NCBI GenBank assembly: GCA_035570275.1
Contig: DATMNI010000151.1
Span: forward strand, 1-30,517
Reading direction: 5' to 3'
Length of the DNA stretch: 30,517 bases
Source of the DNA: DATMNI01 sp035570275
GTDB lineage: Bacteria > Acidobacteriota > Terriglobia > Bryobacterales > Bryobacteraceae
Position numbers and translations under genes: made by a program. Positions 6,815 through 14,391 of the stretch are shown in pieces (position 1 is the first letter of the stretch; each line of letters starts with the position of its first letter). A model generated the notes under the pieces. The model had not been told where the DNA came from and ran no database searches. It was given only the letters and a program-made list of their open reading frames with translations.

Positions 6815-9016
6815 CTATTCGATCACAATCATGGTGCTGGCGCTGGCGGTGGTGCTGCCCTGTTTGGCAGTGGCGCGGACCTCGTAGTTTCCAGACGGAA
6901 TAGACTCGGCGGGGATGGTCATGAGGTACGGAATTCGGCCTTGCGCGTCGGCGGCCGGCAGTTGCATGGGGACCTTCGTAAGGCTCTTACCCGCCTGCAG
7001 GAATTCGATTTCCACGGCGGGCGCGGCGGAAACCGACGCATCCCCGTACACCGTGAAGAACAGGCGCAGCACGGCGTTCGGCGCCTTCTTGACGGTCAAA
7101 TCCATGGTCGGCGTGATGCTGCCGCCCTGGAATTGGAACGGGTCGCTGGGGTCGAGTCCTTTGGCGTTGGGTATGTAGGAACGCATCGGGGTGAGCGAGG
7201 AGATGGCGACACCCGCGGCCTTGGGCGGCACCGTGAAGCTGGACCGCTCGGTCCCAATCTTGCCGCTCTCGCGATCCATTACGGCAGATTCCAGGCTGTA
7301 CTTTCCCGGCGGCAGCGCGACCGTCATCTTGTCGAGAAAATTGCCCATCTTCAACTGGTCGGGCGTCACCTGAAACCCACGGTCGCGGGTGAGTTTCTGA
7401 ACCACTTCGCCCTTGGAGTCCTTCACCAGAGCAACCAGGGAGCAGTGGATGTCCAGCGCGGCCTTGGCCGTCACACTTTGGGCCGACACACTTCGGGCCG
7501 ACACACCTTGGGCCGGCCCCGCTTTGGGCTGCAATTCATGCAGCGGTACTTCCACCAGAATGGCAACGCCGGTGGCTTCGGCCCTGGGCTGAAGCAGGAT
7601 GGCGCCCACGCGGAATTTGACGTCCTCGGAAACCTTGGCCTCGGAGAGAATTTTCAGCAGGGGCAACTCGAACGGTTGCAGGCCCGCGGCCCGGGCCTCG
7701 GGTGGCAGGGCGAAATAGCCATTGCGTGCGTGGATGACCAGGTCCTTGCGGTTGGCGTTGACCGCGATCTTGCGAAAGCCGCCGTCGTAGTTCTGGATAC
7801 CGGGGTTGAAGGAAACCTCGTAATAGCTGCTGATTTCTTCGTTGACGTGGCGCAGGGGAAGGCGCAGATCGTTGCTGTCGCCGATCAGGAAGCCGCCGGT
7901 GGACTCGGCCAGATCGCGAATCGATTCCTGGACGTTGGACCGGGCGGAAACCTCGGCGTTGTCCGAGGCCATCACTTGCTCCTTGGTAACAGGGCCCGAA
8001 ACCTGAGTCATGGTGGTCGCGCTGGCACGGGCCGCGCCGTTCAACTGGCTGCGGGCTCCCGAGTTCTGCGCTCCCGTCATCACACCGCGTGTATCCACGG
8101 AATAAAACGTGACATTGTCGCGGTTCGCGGTGCTCATCAGGCTGTGGAACGGCACGTCCAGCTCCGGCGTGAGGTACATGCCCCAGGTAAAGTAGATCAC
8201 CGACTTGCGGCCGGGAATGGATCGCTGGCCGTCCACCAGCGCCCGCAGCGCGGAGAGAGTCAGGCGCGCGCCCTGCGAGGCGACGGCGGCATCCATACGC
8301 AGCATGTCGAGCATCACGGAAGCCAGCCTGGCCTGTAGGGCGTCGGACCCGTTGTTGACCGGCTGGCCGGCGGTCTGGGTGGCCGCGTCGATCAGGTTGC
8401 CCGGCTGGTCAGCGCCGTTCTGCCCGCCCAGATTGCGTTTCAACTCGGCCAGGATGGCATCCGACTCGGAGGCAAACCCGGGGCCGCCAAGCCCCCCGGT
8501 GGCGCGTTCGATGGCTTTGGTGAGCGCCGCTTTGTCATTGGTGAACGGCTGCAAAACGAAAAGCTGGGTGTTGATGACGACCACCGCATAATAGACGTTG
8601 GTGCCTTGATCGCCCTTGATCAAATCGATGGCGGCGGTGCGGGCCAGCTTGCGCTGGTCGGCTTCGGTCATCGCCTCGAAGGCGAGGGTCACGAGGCGCA
8701 CCTGGCGGAGCGGGTCGAGCGCTGTCTTGGCGCCGCTCGAGGTGATCGCTTCCGAGCCGCTCACCAGGCGGAAGGAGGTGAGGGTCTGTTTGGCGCCGTT
8801 ATCGAGGACGGTAAGATCCTCCGGCTTGAGGTCGGTCAGCGGTTTGCCCTTTTTGTCGCGGACGATGAGGTCGAGCAGGACTTCATCGACGGTCGTTCTG
8901 ACGGTGGGAGCGGCGGTTTGCTGCGCGGGCGCGGGCAATGGGACCAGGATCGTCGCCAGCATTAGCGCCAACCCTGCCGAAACCAGCAGCGCACGCGATA
9001 GGACACGATATTTCAT
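6815..9016 (-). CDS. VWFA-related acidobacterial domain protein
   Basis: A 733-residue exported protein. The signal peptide ends near residue 32 (PLPAPAQQ). Next comes the opening typical of the acidobacterial VWFA-related family (TTVDEVLLDLIVRDKKGKPLTDL then EDLTVLDNG), followed by a von Willebrand A-like alpha/beta domain (about 85-380). The metal-site motif DxSxS is not present at the first strand (LVTLAFEAM), which is common in this family. The C-terminal half is beta-rich and ends in an adhesion-like sandwich (SGNYEVRATAKQGSTTASAS). Around residues 502-517 there are pentapeptide repeats (QGVSA, RSVSA, QSVTA) from a 15-bp DNA repeat. The ATG 9014-9016 has GAGGAG upstream. It lies 46 bases after the TPR gene, with a REP-like palindrome between them. 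The function of the family is unproven; surface or periplasmic protein binding is likely. Confidence 0.82.
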   Translation of the reverse strand: MKYRVLSRALLVSAGLALMLATILVPLPAPAQQTAAPTVRTTVDEVLLDLIVRDKKGKPLTDLKPEDLTVLDNGAKQTLTSFRLVSGSEAITSSGAKTALDPLRQVRLVTLAFEAMTEADQRKLARTAAIDLIKGDQGTNVYYAVVVINTQLFVLQPFTNDKAALTKAIERATGGLGGPGFASESDAILAELKRNLGGQNGADQPGNLIDAATQTAGQPVNNGSDALQARLASVMLDMLRMDAAVASQGARLTLSALRALVDGQRSIPGRKSVIYFTWGMYLTPELDVPFHSLMSTANRDNVTFYSVDTRGVMTGAQNSGARSQLNGAARASATTMTQVSGPVTKEQVMASDNAEVSARSNVQESIRDLAESTGGFLIGDSNDLRLPLRHVNEEISSYYEVSFNPGIQNYDGGFRKIAVNANRKDLVIHARNGYFALPPEARAAGLQPFELPLLKILSEAKVSEDVKFRVGAILLQPRAEATGVAILVEVPLHELQPKAGPAQGVSARSVSAQSVTAKAALDIHCSLVALVKDSKGEVVQKLTRDRGFQVTPDQLKMGNFLDKMTVALPPGKYSLESAVMDRESGKIGTERSSFTVPPKAAGVAISSLTPMRSYIPNAKGLDPSDPFQFQGGSITPTMDLTVKKAPNAVLRLFFTVYGDASVSAAPAVEIEFLQAGKSLTKVPMQLPAADAQGRIPYLMTIPAESIPSGNYEVRATAKQGSTTASASTMIVIE
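7467..7511 (-). repeat. 15-bp in-frame tandem repeat inside the VWFA-related gene
   Basis: Three units close to GCCGACACAC(C/T)T(T/C)GG at 7467-7481, 7482-7496 and 7497-7511 are followed by a partial 16-base unit to 7527. They encode Ser/Ala/Val pentapeptides on the minus strand. The near identity of the units points to recent slippage. Confidence 0.8.
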
Positions 9017-9037
9017 CAAAAAACTCCTCGATATAAC

Positions 9038-9065
9038 CCGCGACCCGGAGGGTCGCGGCCACTTA
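9038..9065. repeat. REP-like palindrome, copy 1
   Basis: CCGCGACCC-GGA-GGGTCGCGG is a perfect 9-bp inverted repeat with a 3-base loop, followed by CCACTTA. Its TTA is the TAA stop codon of the TPR gene (9063-9065). Copy 2 lies at 10293-10321 with 25 of 27 bases identical over the shared part. It sits between the TPR stop and the VWFA-related ribosome-binding site and could act as a terminator, attenuator or mRNA stabiliser. Confidence 0.75.
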
Positions 9066-10205
9066 TTTTCCCAGGTTTTCCAGACTCTTGAAGTCCGCCA
9101 GTTCCCGCGCCGAATCGGCTTTTCGGCCGAGGCGCGCATAAGCGGACGCCAGGCTGAAGTGGGCCTCGGGGCTGGCGGGCGCCAGTTTGACCGCCGCTTC
9201 CAGTTCCGCGGCCGCGCCAGCCGGATTCTCTTTCGCCAGCAAAACCCGGCCCAGAGCGATGTGCGTGGAGAAATCTCCGGGGCTGGCTTTCACGGCGCGC
9301 TCACCGTATTCGAACGCGGTCTCGACCTCTTCGCGTTTTAAATATATGACGGTCAGCCCGACCAGCGCCGGGACGTGGTCCGGGGCCAGTTCTACTGCCT
9401 TCTTGATTTCCTCGACGCCGCGGGCGGAATCCTGAATATTCAGGAAGGCGCCGAAACGGAAGTGCACGTTGGGCTCTTGCGGATACTGCTGCAGCACGGC
9501 TTCGAACTTCTGGGCGGCGGCGTTGTAATCCAGCTCCATGGCGGCGGCCATGGCATCGCCGAGCTTGAAGACCAGCTCACGGCGTGCTTCGGGAACCTCA
9601 GCCAGCAGCCAGGGTTGGCGCAGCCCGGCGATGCCGGCGGCCCCGATGATCTCGGGCGTTTTCTTATGCATGCGGGTCAGCGCGGTGAGCACGGTAATGG
9701 CGCGCTCAAAGCTGCCGGTCTTGGTGAGCACCAGGGCCAGATGCAGGCGGCCGGCACGCGCCAGTTCGGGAGGCTCCTCAAACTTCAGGCTCTCCGCATG
9801 GCTCAGGCTCTCAATGGCTGCGTCGTAGCGGCGCAACTTGTACTCGCACAGGCCGGACATGGTCCAGGCGGGCGCGCTGTCCGGTTTCAGGCCGGCCAGG
9901 CGGCGGAAGGCGGGAGCGCAATCGCTGTAGCGATCAAGGTCATAGCCGATGGAGCCCAGGTTCCACAGCCCTTCGTCCCAGTCGGGTTTGAGTTTGAGGG
10001 CGCGCTGATATAGGGCCATCGCCTGGTCCAGTTGTTTGGCGTCGCGGGCGGCATCGGCCTGTTGGGAGAGGGTCTGGAAGGTGGCCGCTGCCCTCTGGGC
10101 GGCGGCGGGAGGGCCGAGGGCCAGCGCGAGCGCCAAGCCGGCAGACCACAGGAGGCGATGCTCTGCAGCATGACACACACGTCGGTAAAGAGCTGAACCT
10201 CGCAT
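9063..10205 (-). CDS. Exported tetratricopeptide repeat protein
   Basis: A 380-residue protein. A signal peptide-like segment (LLWSAGLALALALGPPAAAQ) ends near residue 37. The rest is a chain of TPR helices, clear at about 45-80 (ARDAKQLDQAMALYQRALKLKPD), 80-150, 215-250 and 290-370 (FSLASAYARLGRKADS). TPR solenoids bind proteins; no enzyme domain is present. The first, unmistakable consensus units (A..Y..AL.L.P) flank a less regular middle. It is the first gene of a pair with the VWFA-related protein, a common neighbour combination in Acidobacteria. The ATG 10203-10205 lacks a clear Shine-Dalgarno sequence, and a perfect 9-bp hairpin (10221-10241) lies 15 bases upstream. Confidence 0.85.
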   Translation of the reverse strand: MRGSALYRRVCHAAEHRLLWSAGLALALALGPPAAAQRAAATFQTLSQQADAARDAKQLDQAMALYQRALKLKPDWDEGLWNLGSIGYDLDRYSDCAPAFRRLAGLKPDSAPAWTMSGLCEYKLRRYDAAIESLSHAESLKFEEPPELARAGRLHLALVLTKTGSFERAITVLTALTRMHKKTPEIIGAAGIAGLRQPWLLAEVPEARRELVFKLGDAMAAAMELDYNAAAQKFEAVLQQYPQEPNVHFRFGAFLNIQDSARGVEEIKKAVELAPDHVPALVGLTVIYLKREEVETAFEYGERAVKASPGDFSTHIALGRVLLAKENPAGAAAELEAAVKLAPASPEAHFSLASAYARLGRKADSARELADFKSLENLGK

Positions 10206-10220
10206 CTGGGTCTATGGTAA

Positions 10221-10241
10221 CGCCGTCTATGTTAGACGGCG
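10221..10241. promoter_or_regulatory. Perfect inverted repeat before the TPR gene
   Basis: CGCCGTCTA-TGT-TAGACGGCG is a 9-bp perfect inverted repeat with a 3-base loop, 15 bases upstream of the TPR start codon. It could be an operator or a leader hairpin; it has no clear U-tract on either strand. Confidence 0.5.
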
Positions 10242-10282
10242 CAAAAGGAAAGGGCGGGCGCCTTTGGGGAGACGGCCCGCCC
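10242..10282 (-). terminator. Predicted intrinsic terminator of TonB receptor 1
   Basis: On the minus strand GGGCGGGC (10275-10282) pairs with GCCCGCCC (10252-10259), and the 3' arm is followed by TTTCCTTTT (down to about 10243). A GC-rich 8-bp stem with a T-rich tail, between the receptor stop and the TPR gene start on the same strand, fits a Rho-independent terminator. Confidence 0.65.
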
Positions 10283-10292
10283 GAGTGTCCAA

Positions 10293-10321
10293 GTCGCGAC
10301 CCAGAGGGTCGCGACCACTTA
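10293..10321. repeat. REP-like palindrome, copy 2
   Basis: GTCGCGACCC-AGA-GGGTCGCGAC is a perfect 10-bp inverted repeat with a 3-base loop, followed by CACTTA. It is a near copy of the element at 9038-9065 and lies 3' of TonB receptor 1, between a stop-codon tandem repeat and the terminator. Confidence 0.75.
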
Positions 10322-10325
10322 CTGT

Positions 10326-10415
10326 CACAACTACTGGTTACTACACAACTACTGGTTACTACACAACTACTGGACACTACACAACTGCTAGATACTACAC
10401 AACTGCTGGGTACTA
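10326..10415. repeat. Five exact-period 18-bp tandem repeats carrying the receptor's stop codon
   Basis: Units start at 10326, 10344, 10362, 10380 and 10398. The + strand unit is CACAACTACTGGTTACTA, with variants CTACTGGACACTA, CTGCTAGATACTA and CTGCTGGGTACTA. The last CTA (10413-10415) is the TAG stop of TonB receptor 1 read on the minus strand. Because the period is a multiple of three, each further unit places another TAG in the same frame, so the gene ends in five consecutive in-frame stop codons at 18-base steps. The units nearest 10326 are the most alike. Confidence 0.95.
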
Positions 10416-13400
10416 GAAGAAGAACTTGACCGCAAGCTGGACGATGCGGTGGCCCTGCTTCTGCGTTACCGTTCCGAACAACGGCGTGTTGACCTTGCCT
10501 GTGGTCGAATCGAAACCGAGACCCAGGTTGCTGCCGTTGAACGACCACAGCGGGTGATTCAGGAAATTGGTTCCATTGAACCGGATCTGCAGCTTCTTCG
10601 CCTCCTTAAACTGGAAGTTCTTGAAGAGCCCCAGGTCGGAGTTGAAGAAGGCCGGTCCGTAAATCGCCGGAAGAACGCTCGGCCCATTCTGGCCGATGCC
10701 GGTCGGGATGCTGAAACAGCTCGGATTGATGTACTGGTTCGTCGCGAGGCCCGAGGCTGGGTTACAGGTCAGGACCGGATTCAACTGGATATTGGGCGTG
10801 CCCAGGAGCGACACGTTGCTGACGTTGATTCCGGTCGGGTTTAGCGAGCTGATGCTGCCCGGGATCTTGTAGCCGTTGAGGTTCAGACCAAAGTTTTGAC
10901 CCTGTATCCCCGAAAGGTTCGGGCCGCTCTCAAGCTGGGTGATGCCCGAGAGTTGCCAGCCGTTGACGAAGCCGGCAAGCATCTTGTCCCTGGCGGGGTT
11001 GCCCAGTTCGATGGAATACGCGGCGTTGAAAATGTGCGTGCGGTTGCCCGCCTGAACTCCGTAGTCGTTGGCGAGGTTGAACGAGTCGAGCGCCGGGTTC
11101 ACGATGCCCATCGCCTTGCCGAAGGCGTAATTCATGTTGATGGTATAGCGGCCCTTGGTGCGTACCCACGTCACTTGCAGGGCGTTGTAGCTGGAATAGA
11201 GGTTGTTGGTAGCCAGCCCCAAATCGGAGAAGCCCAGCAGCGGACGGAAGTTGTTCGCCGTGAGACTGTTCGGGTCCACGCCGCCATTCTTGCTGGCCAG
11301 CATGGCGCCGACGGGAACCAGATTGATGTTGCTGCCGGCGCCGCTGCTGCTTGCCAGATCGTGACTCCGGTTACCCACATAGGCTACCTCCAGCAAACTG
11401 GACCACGGCGTTCGCTGCGAAACGGTGAAACTGAAACTATCCGTATAAGGCTGCTTGTCATCCTTGCTGTCCACCGCGGCAGGGGACAGTGCCTGCGAGC
11501 TGAAGTTCAAAGTGTCGAGCTGGTTCGCCTTTAGCGGGATGCTGTTTACGTTGGTCCCTAAACTAATGCTTTGCACACCAGCCGCCACATCCAGGCCGCT
11601 GGTGAACTGGCCGGAGTGGTAATAGTACCGCCCCCAGCCGCCGCGGAGAACGGTATTGCCTTTGCCGAACAGATCGTAGGCGGCGCCCAAACGAGGCTGG
11701 TAAAAGAGCTTCCTGGTGGGGAAGCCGCCGATCGGGACCGACGGATCGCGCTTGTTCCACTCAAAACCGCAGTACTGCAGCGGCGTGCAACTGGCATTGA
11801 CTTTCGTGGGGTCGAAGATGGAGTAACCGGCTCCGGTACGATCCCCCCATGGCGTGAAGTGCGTCAGGCGAATTCCGAGTTCCACTGTCAACCGGCGCGT
11901 GGCCTTCCAGGAGTCCTGCACAAAGCCTTCGTAGGTGCTATACGCAATATCGTTGATGCGGTTGAAGGATGTTTCGTTGTACCCGTTGAGCGTACCCGTC
12001 AACAAGTCGGCATATTCGTTGCCGGTGGTGTTCGGGTTACTGACATTCACATTCAGGTTGCCGTTGGTATTGTTATTCGCCGGCTGGGAATTCCTGATCC
12101 ATTCCCAGAAGAATCCGCCTTTCAGGGTGTGAGTAGCCACTACTTTCGTGATCGTGTCGCTGAAGCTGGGCATCCACTTGTCGGCGTAGAGACCGGCGGT
12201 TGGACCGCCCGCTTCGAAGCCGCCTGGATTGAAGATCAGCGCAGCTTCCTCACTCTGCCAGCCGTTTCCGCCGAAAGAGGGGATCTGAGCCACGCCGTTC
12301 TTAAAGAGGCCCTTGTAGCCATAGCCCACCTGCGTGCGGTCCACCTTGCTGGGATCAGAAAAGATGTTCGGGAACCCGATGTAGGTGTACCCAAAGACAA
12401 ACTCGTTCGTCATGCTCGGGCTGAACACGTGAGTCAGCGAGGTTGTGATCGAGTCGGACTTATTCTTTCCTTCAACAGGGGTAGGATAGGGAACCTGACC
12501 AACCTGGCGCCACCACAGGCCTACCGGAAACTGCTGGGTTTCGCGTTGCAGGTTATATCGGACAAACAGCTTGGTGTTGTCGCTGATGCTGTAATCCACG
12601 CGCGACATCCACTGCACATTGTTCTGGTTAAACGTCTCAGCCTGTACGTAGTTGTATCCGCCGGTGGAATTGGGGTTGGCATTCGGTTGCGGATAGAGCT
12701 TCATCAGGCTCTGCATGTTCTTGTCGATCAGGCTGGCCGGAATGATTCCACCCGGGTAAGCCGCGCCGGTGACCTGTCCGGGAGGGCCGCCGGAAGCGGT
12801 GATGTTGCCTTCCTTAGCTACCTCTGAGGGCGAGAAATTGCCGCCGAGTTCGCCCGCCGTCGGGACCGTCGCCCGCAGCAGACCCGTGTCGAGAACCTGG
12901 TAGAAGTACTCGAAGCCGGTGAAGAAGAATAGCTTATTGCGGTTCTTGTTGAACCTGGTGCCGGGGATCAGGACCGGCCCGCCGACGGTGCCGCCCGGAT
13001 AGTAGTACTTGTTTTCGGGGCGGCTCTGACCGTTGGCGTTGAACTGAGCGTCATTGGCGTTCAGCGCGTAATTCCGGGCATACAAGAAGGCCGAACCGTG
13101 GAAGTCCTTGCCGCCGGACTTGGCGACGGAACTGATGACTGCCGGTCCCTTCTGATTCTCAGCGCTGAAGTTCGACATCATCACCTTGAATTCGGAGACC
13201 ATGTCCGAATTCGGATTGACGGGGGTGTCGCAGTTGCAACCGGGGTCGGAAACGTGCGCGCCGTCAGCGGTGATATCCAGCGAGTTGTTGGGGAGTCCGT
13301 TGTACGAATAGGCGCCGTTCAGCGGGCTCTGGCTTCCGGCATCGCCGTTTCCGTTGATCCCGATGGTTTCACCGCTATAGTTCGCCTTGTTCGATGTGCC

Positions 13401-13928
13401 GTTCGAGATGCCGAACCCCGGCATGATCTTGATGAATTCGGCGGCGTTGCTTCCAGTCTGGACGAAGTTCTGCAGCTCTTTGGTGGTCAGAGTGGCCGAT
13501 TTCTCACCGGAGTCGACGGGCGCGATCTGGTCGGCTACGCCTGTAATGTTGACTTCCGTGGCGGTGCTGCCGAGCTGCAAGGCGACATCGACGTTGCGCT
13601 TCTCGCCACCGCCCAGCGCGATTCCCGTTACCTTGAAGGTATTGAAGCCTTTTGCTTCCACGGTGAGGTCGTAGCTGCCGACGGGTACGGAGGCGAAGGT
13701 GAAGTAGCCCTCGTTATTGGTGACGCCGTCCCGCATGGACCCAGATTGTGCATCTTTCAACGTTACCTTGGCCTTGGCAACAACAGCTTGCGAAGGATCG
13801 GATACAATCCCGGTCAGGGTGGCATAAATACCTTGGGCAGAAAGGCCCGTGGCCAGGACGGCGAAAAGCGCCAGCCCGGTAAGGAAAGTCGTCCAGCGCA
13901 CCGGACTGAAATCTTGTACTTTTTTCAT
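10413..13928 (-). CDS. TonB-dependent receptor with carboxypeptidase-regulatory-like N-terminus (receptor 1)
   Basis: An 1171-residue outer-membrane protein. A signal peptide ends near residue 32 (ATGLSAQ). A carboxypeptidase-regulatory-like beta-sandwich follows at about 33-125 (ATLTGIVSDPSQAVVAKAKV; GYFTFASVPVGSYDLTVEAKGF), then a TonB plug region (about 130-280) containing DMVSEFKVMMSNFSAE and VAKSGGKDFHGSAF. The rest is a large 22-strand-type barrel with many Tyr/Asn/Gly turns, ending in a terminal aromatic strand (VQLAVKFFF), as outer-membrane insertion requires. The Oar-like acidobacterial family is believed to import polymers or glycans. It is only distantly related to the two tandem receptors at 18595 and 22169. 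The start 13926-13928 matches the signal peptide; a longer frame to 14015 would overlap the promoter. Substrate is unknown. Confidence 0.9.
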   Translation of the reverse strand: MKKVQDFSPVRWTTFLTGLALFAVLATGLSAQGIYATLTGIVSDPSQAVVAKAKVTLKDAQSGSMRDGVTNNEGYFTFASVPVGSYDLTVEAKGFNTFKVTGIALGGGEKRNVDVALQLGSTATEVNITGVADQIAPVDSGEKSATLTTKELQNFVQTGSNAAEFIKIMPGFGISNGTSNKANYSGETIGINGNGDAGSQSPLNGAYSYNGLPNNSLDITADGAHVSDPGCNCDTPVNPNSDMVSEFKVMMSNFSAENQKGPAVISSVAKSGGKDFHGSAFLYARNYALNANDAQFNANGQSRPENKYYYPGGTVGGPVLIPGTRFNKNRNKLFFFTGFEYFYQVLDTGLLRATVPTAGELGGNFSPSEVAKEGNITASGGPPGQVTGAAYPGGIIPASLIDKNMQSLMKLYPQPNANPNSTGGYNYVQAETFNQNNVQWMSRVDYSISDNTKLFVRYNLQRETQQFPVGLWWRQVGQVPYPTPVEGKNKSDSITTSLTHVFSPSMTNEFVFGYTYIGFPNIFSDPSKVDRTQVGYGYKGLFKNGVAQIPSFGGNGWQSEEAALIFNPGGFEAGGPTAGLYADKWMPSFSDTITKVVATHTLKGGFFWEWIRNSQPANNNTNGNLNVNVSNPNTTGNEYADLLTGTLNGYNETSFNRINDIAYSTYEGFVQDSWKATRRLTVELGIRLTHFTPWGDRTGAGYSIFDPTKVNASCTPLQYCGFEWNKRDPSVPIGGFPTRKLFYQPRLGAAYDLFGKGNTVLRGGWGRYYYHSGQFTSGLDVAAGVQSISLGTNVNSIPLKANQLDTLNFSSQALSPAAVDSKDDKQPYTDSFSFTVSQRTPWSSLLEVAYVGNRSHDLASSSGAGSNINLVPVGAMLASKNGGVDPNSLTANNFRPLLGFSDLGLATNNLYSSYNALQVTWVRTKGRYTINMNYAFGKAMGIVNPALDSFNLANDYGVQAGNRTHIFNAAYSIELGNPARDKMLAGFVNGWQLSGITQLESGPNLSGIQGQNFGLNLNGYKIPGSISSLNPTGINVSNVSLLGTPNIQLNPVLTCNPASGLATNQYINPSCFSIPTGIGQNGPSVLPAIYGPAFFNSDLGLFKNFQFKEAKKLQIRFNGTNFLNHPLWSFNGSNLGLGFDSTTGKVNTPLFGTVTQKQGHRIVQLAVKFFF

Positions 13929-13992
13929 TTGAACGCTCAACCCCCAAAAGACATGGAAACTGCCGAACGAAGTGCGTGCAGGTTTCGACAGT

Positions 13993-13998
13993 AGTATA
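13993..13998 (-). promoter_or_regulatory. Possible -10 element of TonB receptor 1
   Basis: On the minus strand TATACT lies about 65 bases upstream of the start codon, in an AT-rich block otherwise rare in this DNA. No good -35 hexamer is found at 17 bases, so only the -10 is called. Confidence 0.35.
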
Positions 13999-14301
13999 AA
14001 AGCATTAGAGTTCAAAAAAAGGCTAATTCAAGGCCGGTAGGGGTTAACAAAGTCAGGGGGCTGGCTTGTTTAACGGCTGTCGTGGAGAGATATGGGATTA
14101 CGGAAGGCTGGGATTCACCGCGCCACCGTGCGTTGAAAACCGTTCCAGCCCGCTGCAAGTAGCCTGATTGCAAAGCGGAGAGAAATGGTCTGGCTAGTAC
14201 CAATATCGGGATTTCGTTCCCGCATCGCCTGGAGCGCCTGTCAAGGGCAGATGGGCGACCGAATCGCAGGTTAACGCAGAACCATAACAAACATAAGCGT
14301 T

Positions 14302-14323
14302 ACCGATCGTGTTAACGATCGGT
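14302..14323. promoter_or_regulatory. Candidate operator, 9-bp inverted repeat
   Basis: ACCGATCGT-GTTA-ACGATCGGT is a perfect 9-bp inverted repeat with a 4-base centre, containing a GTTAAC palindrome off-centre. It lies about 50 bases upstream of the predicted -10 of the TPR/FG-GAP operon. The half site GATCGG recurs as GGCGATCGGCG just downstream. Confidence 0.55.
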
Positions 14324-14370
14324 TGGCGATCGGCGTTACCTGTCACCATGGGTTCCCGTCCGGCGGTTGG

Positions 14371-14379
14371 TGCTAGAAT
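14371..14379 (+). promoter_or_regulatory. Extended -10 element of the TPR/FG-GAP operon
   Basis: TG-C-TAGAAT is an extended -10. Transcription would begin near 14386-14388, only 4-6 bases before the ATG at 14392, and there is no Shine-Dalgarno sequence. The mRNA would be nearly leaderless. No good -35 box is present, which an extended -10 can tolerate. Confidence 0.45.
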
Positions 14380-14391
14380 TTTGCTTTGCCG

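Larger units (their letters stand above)
14016..14391. other. Divergent intergenic region between receptor 1 and the TPR/FG-GAP operon
   Basis: There is no credible gene here. It holds regulatory-looking elements: GTTAAC at 14043, 14270 and 14311, a 9-bp perfect inverted repeat at 14302-14323, and the extended -10 of the rightward operon. Confidence 0.6.

Noticed and set aside
6806..8338. 510-codon frame on the + strand
   Set aside because: It is the shadow of the VWFA-related gene, rich in Gly/His/Arg/Gln with no domain; the minus-strand frame has a signal peptide and GAGGAG site.
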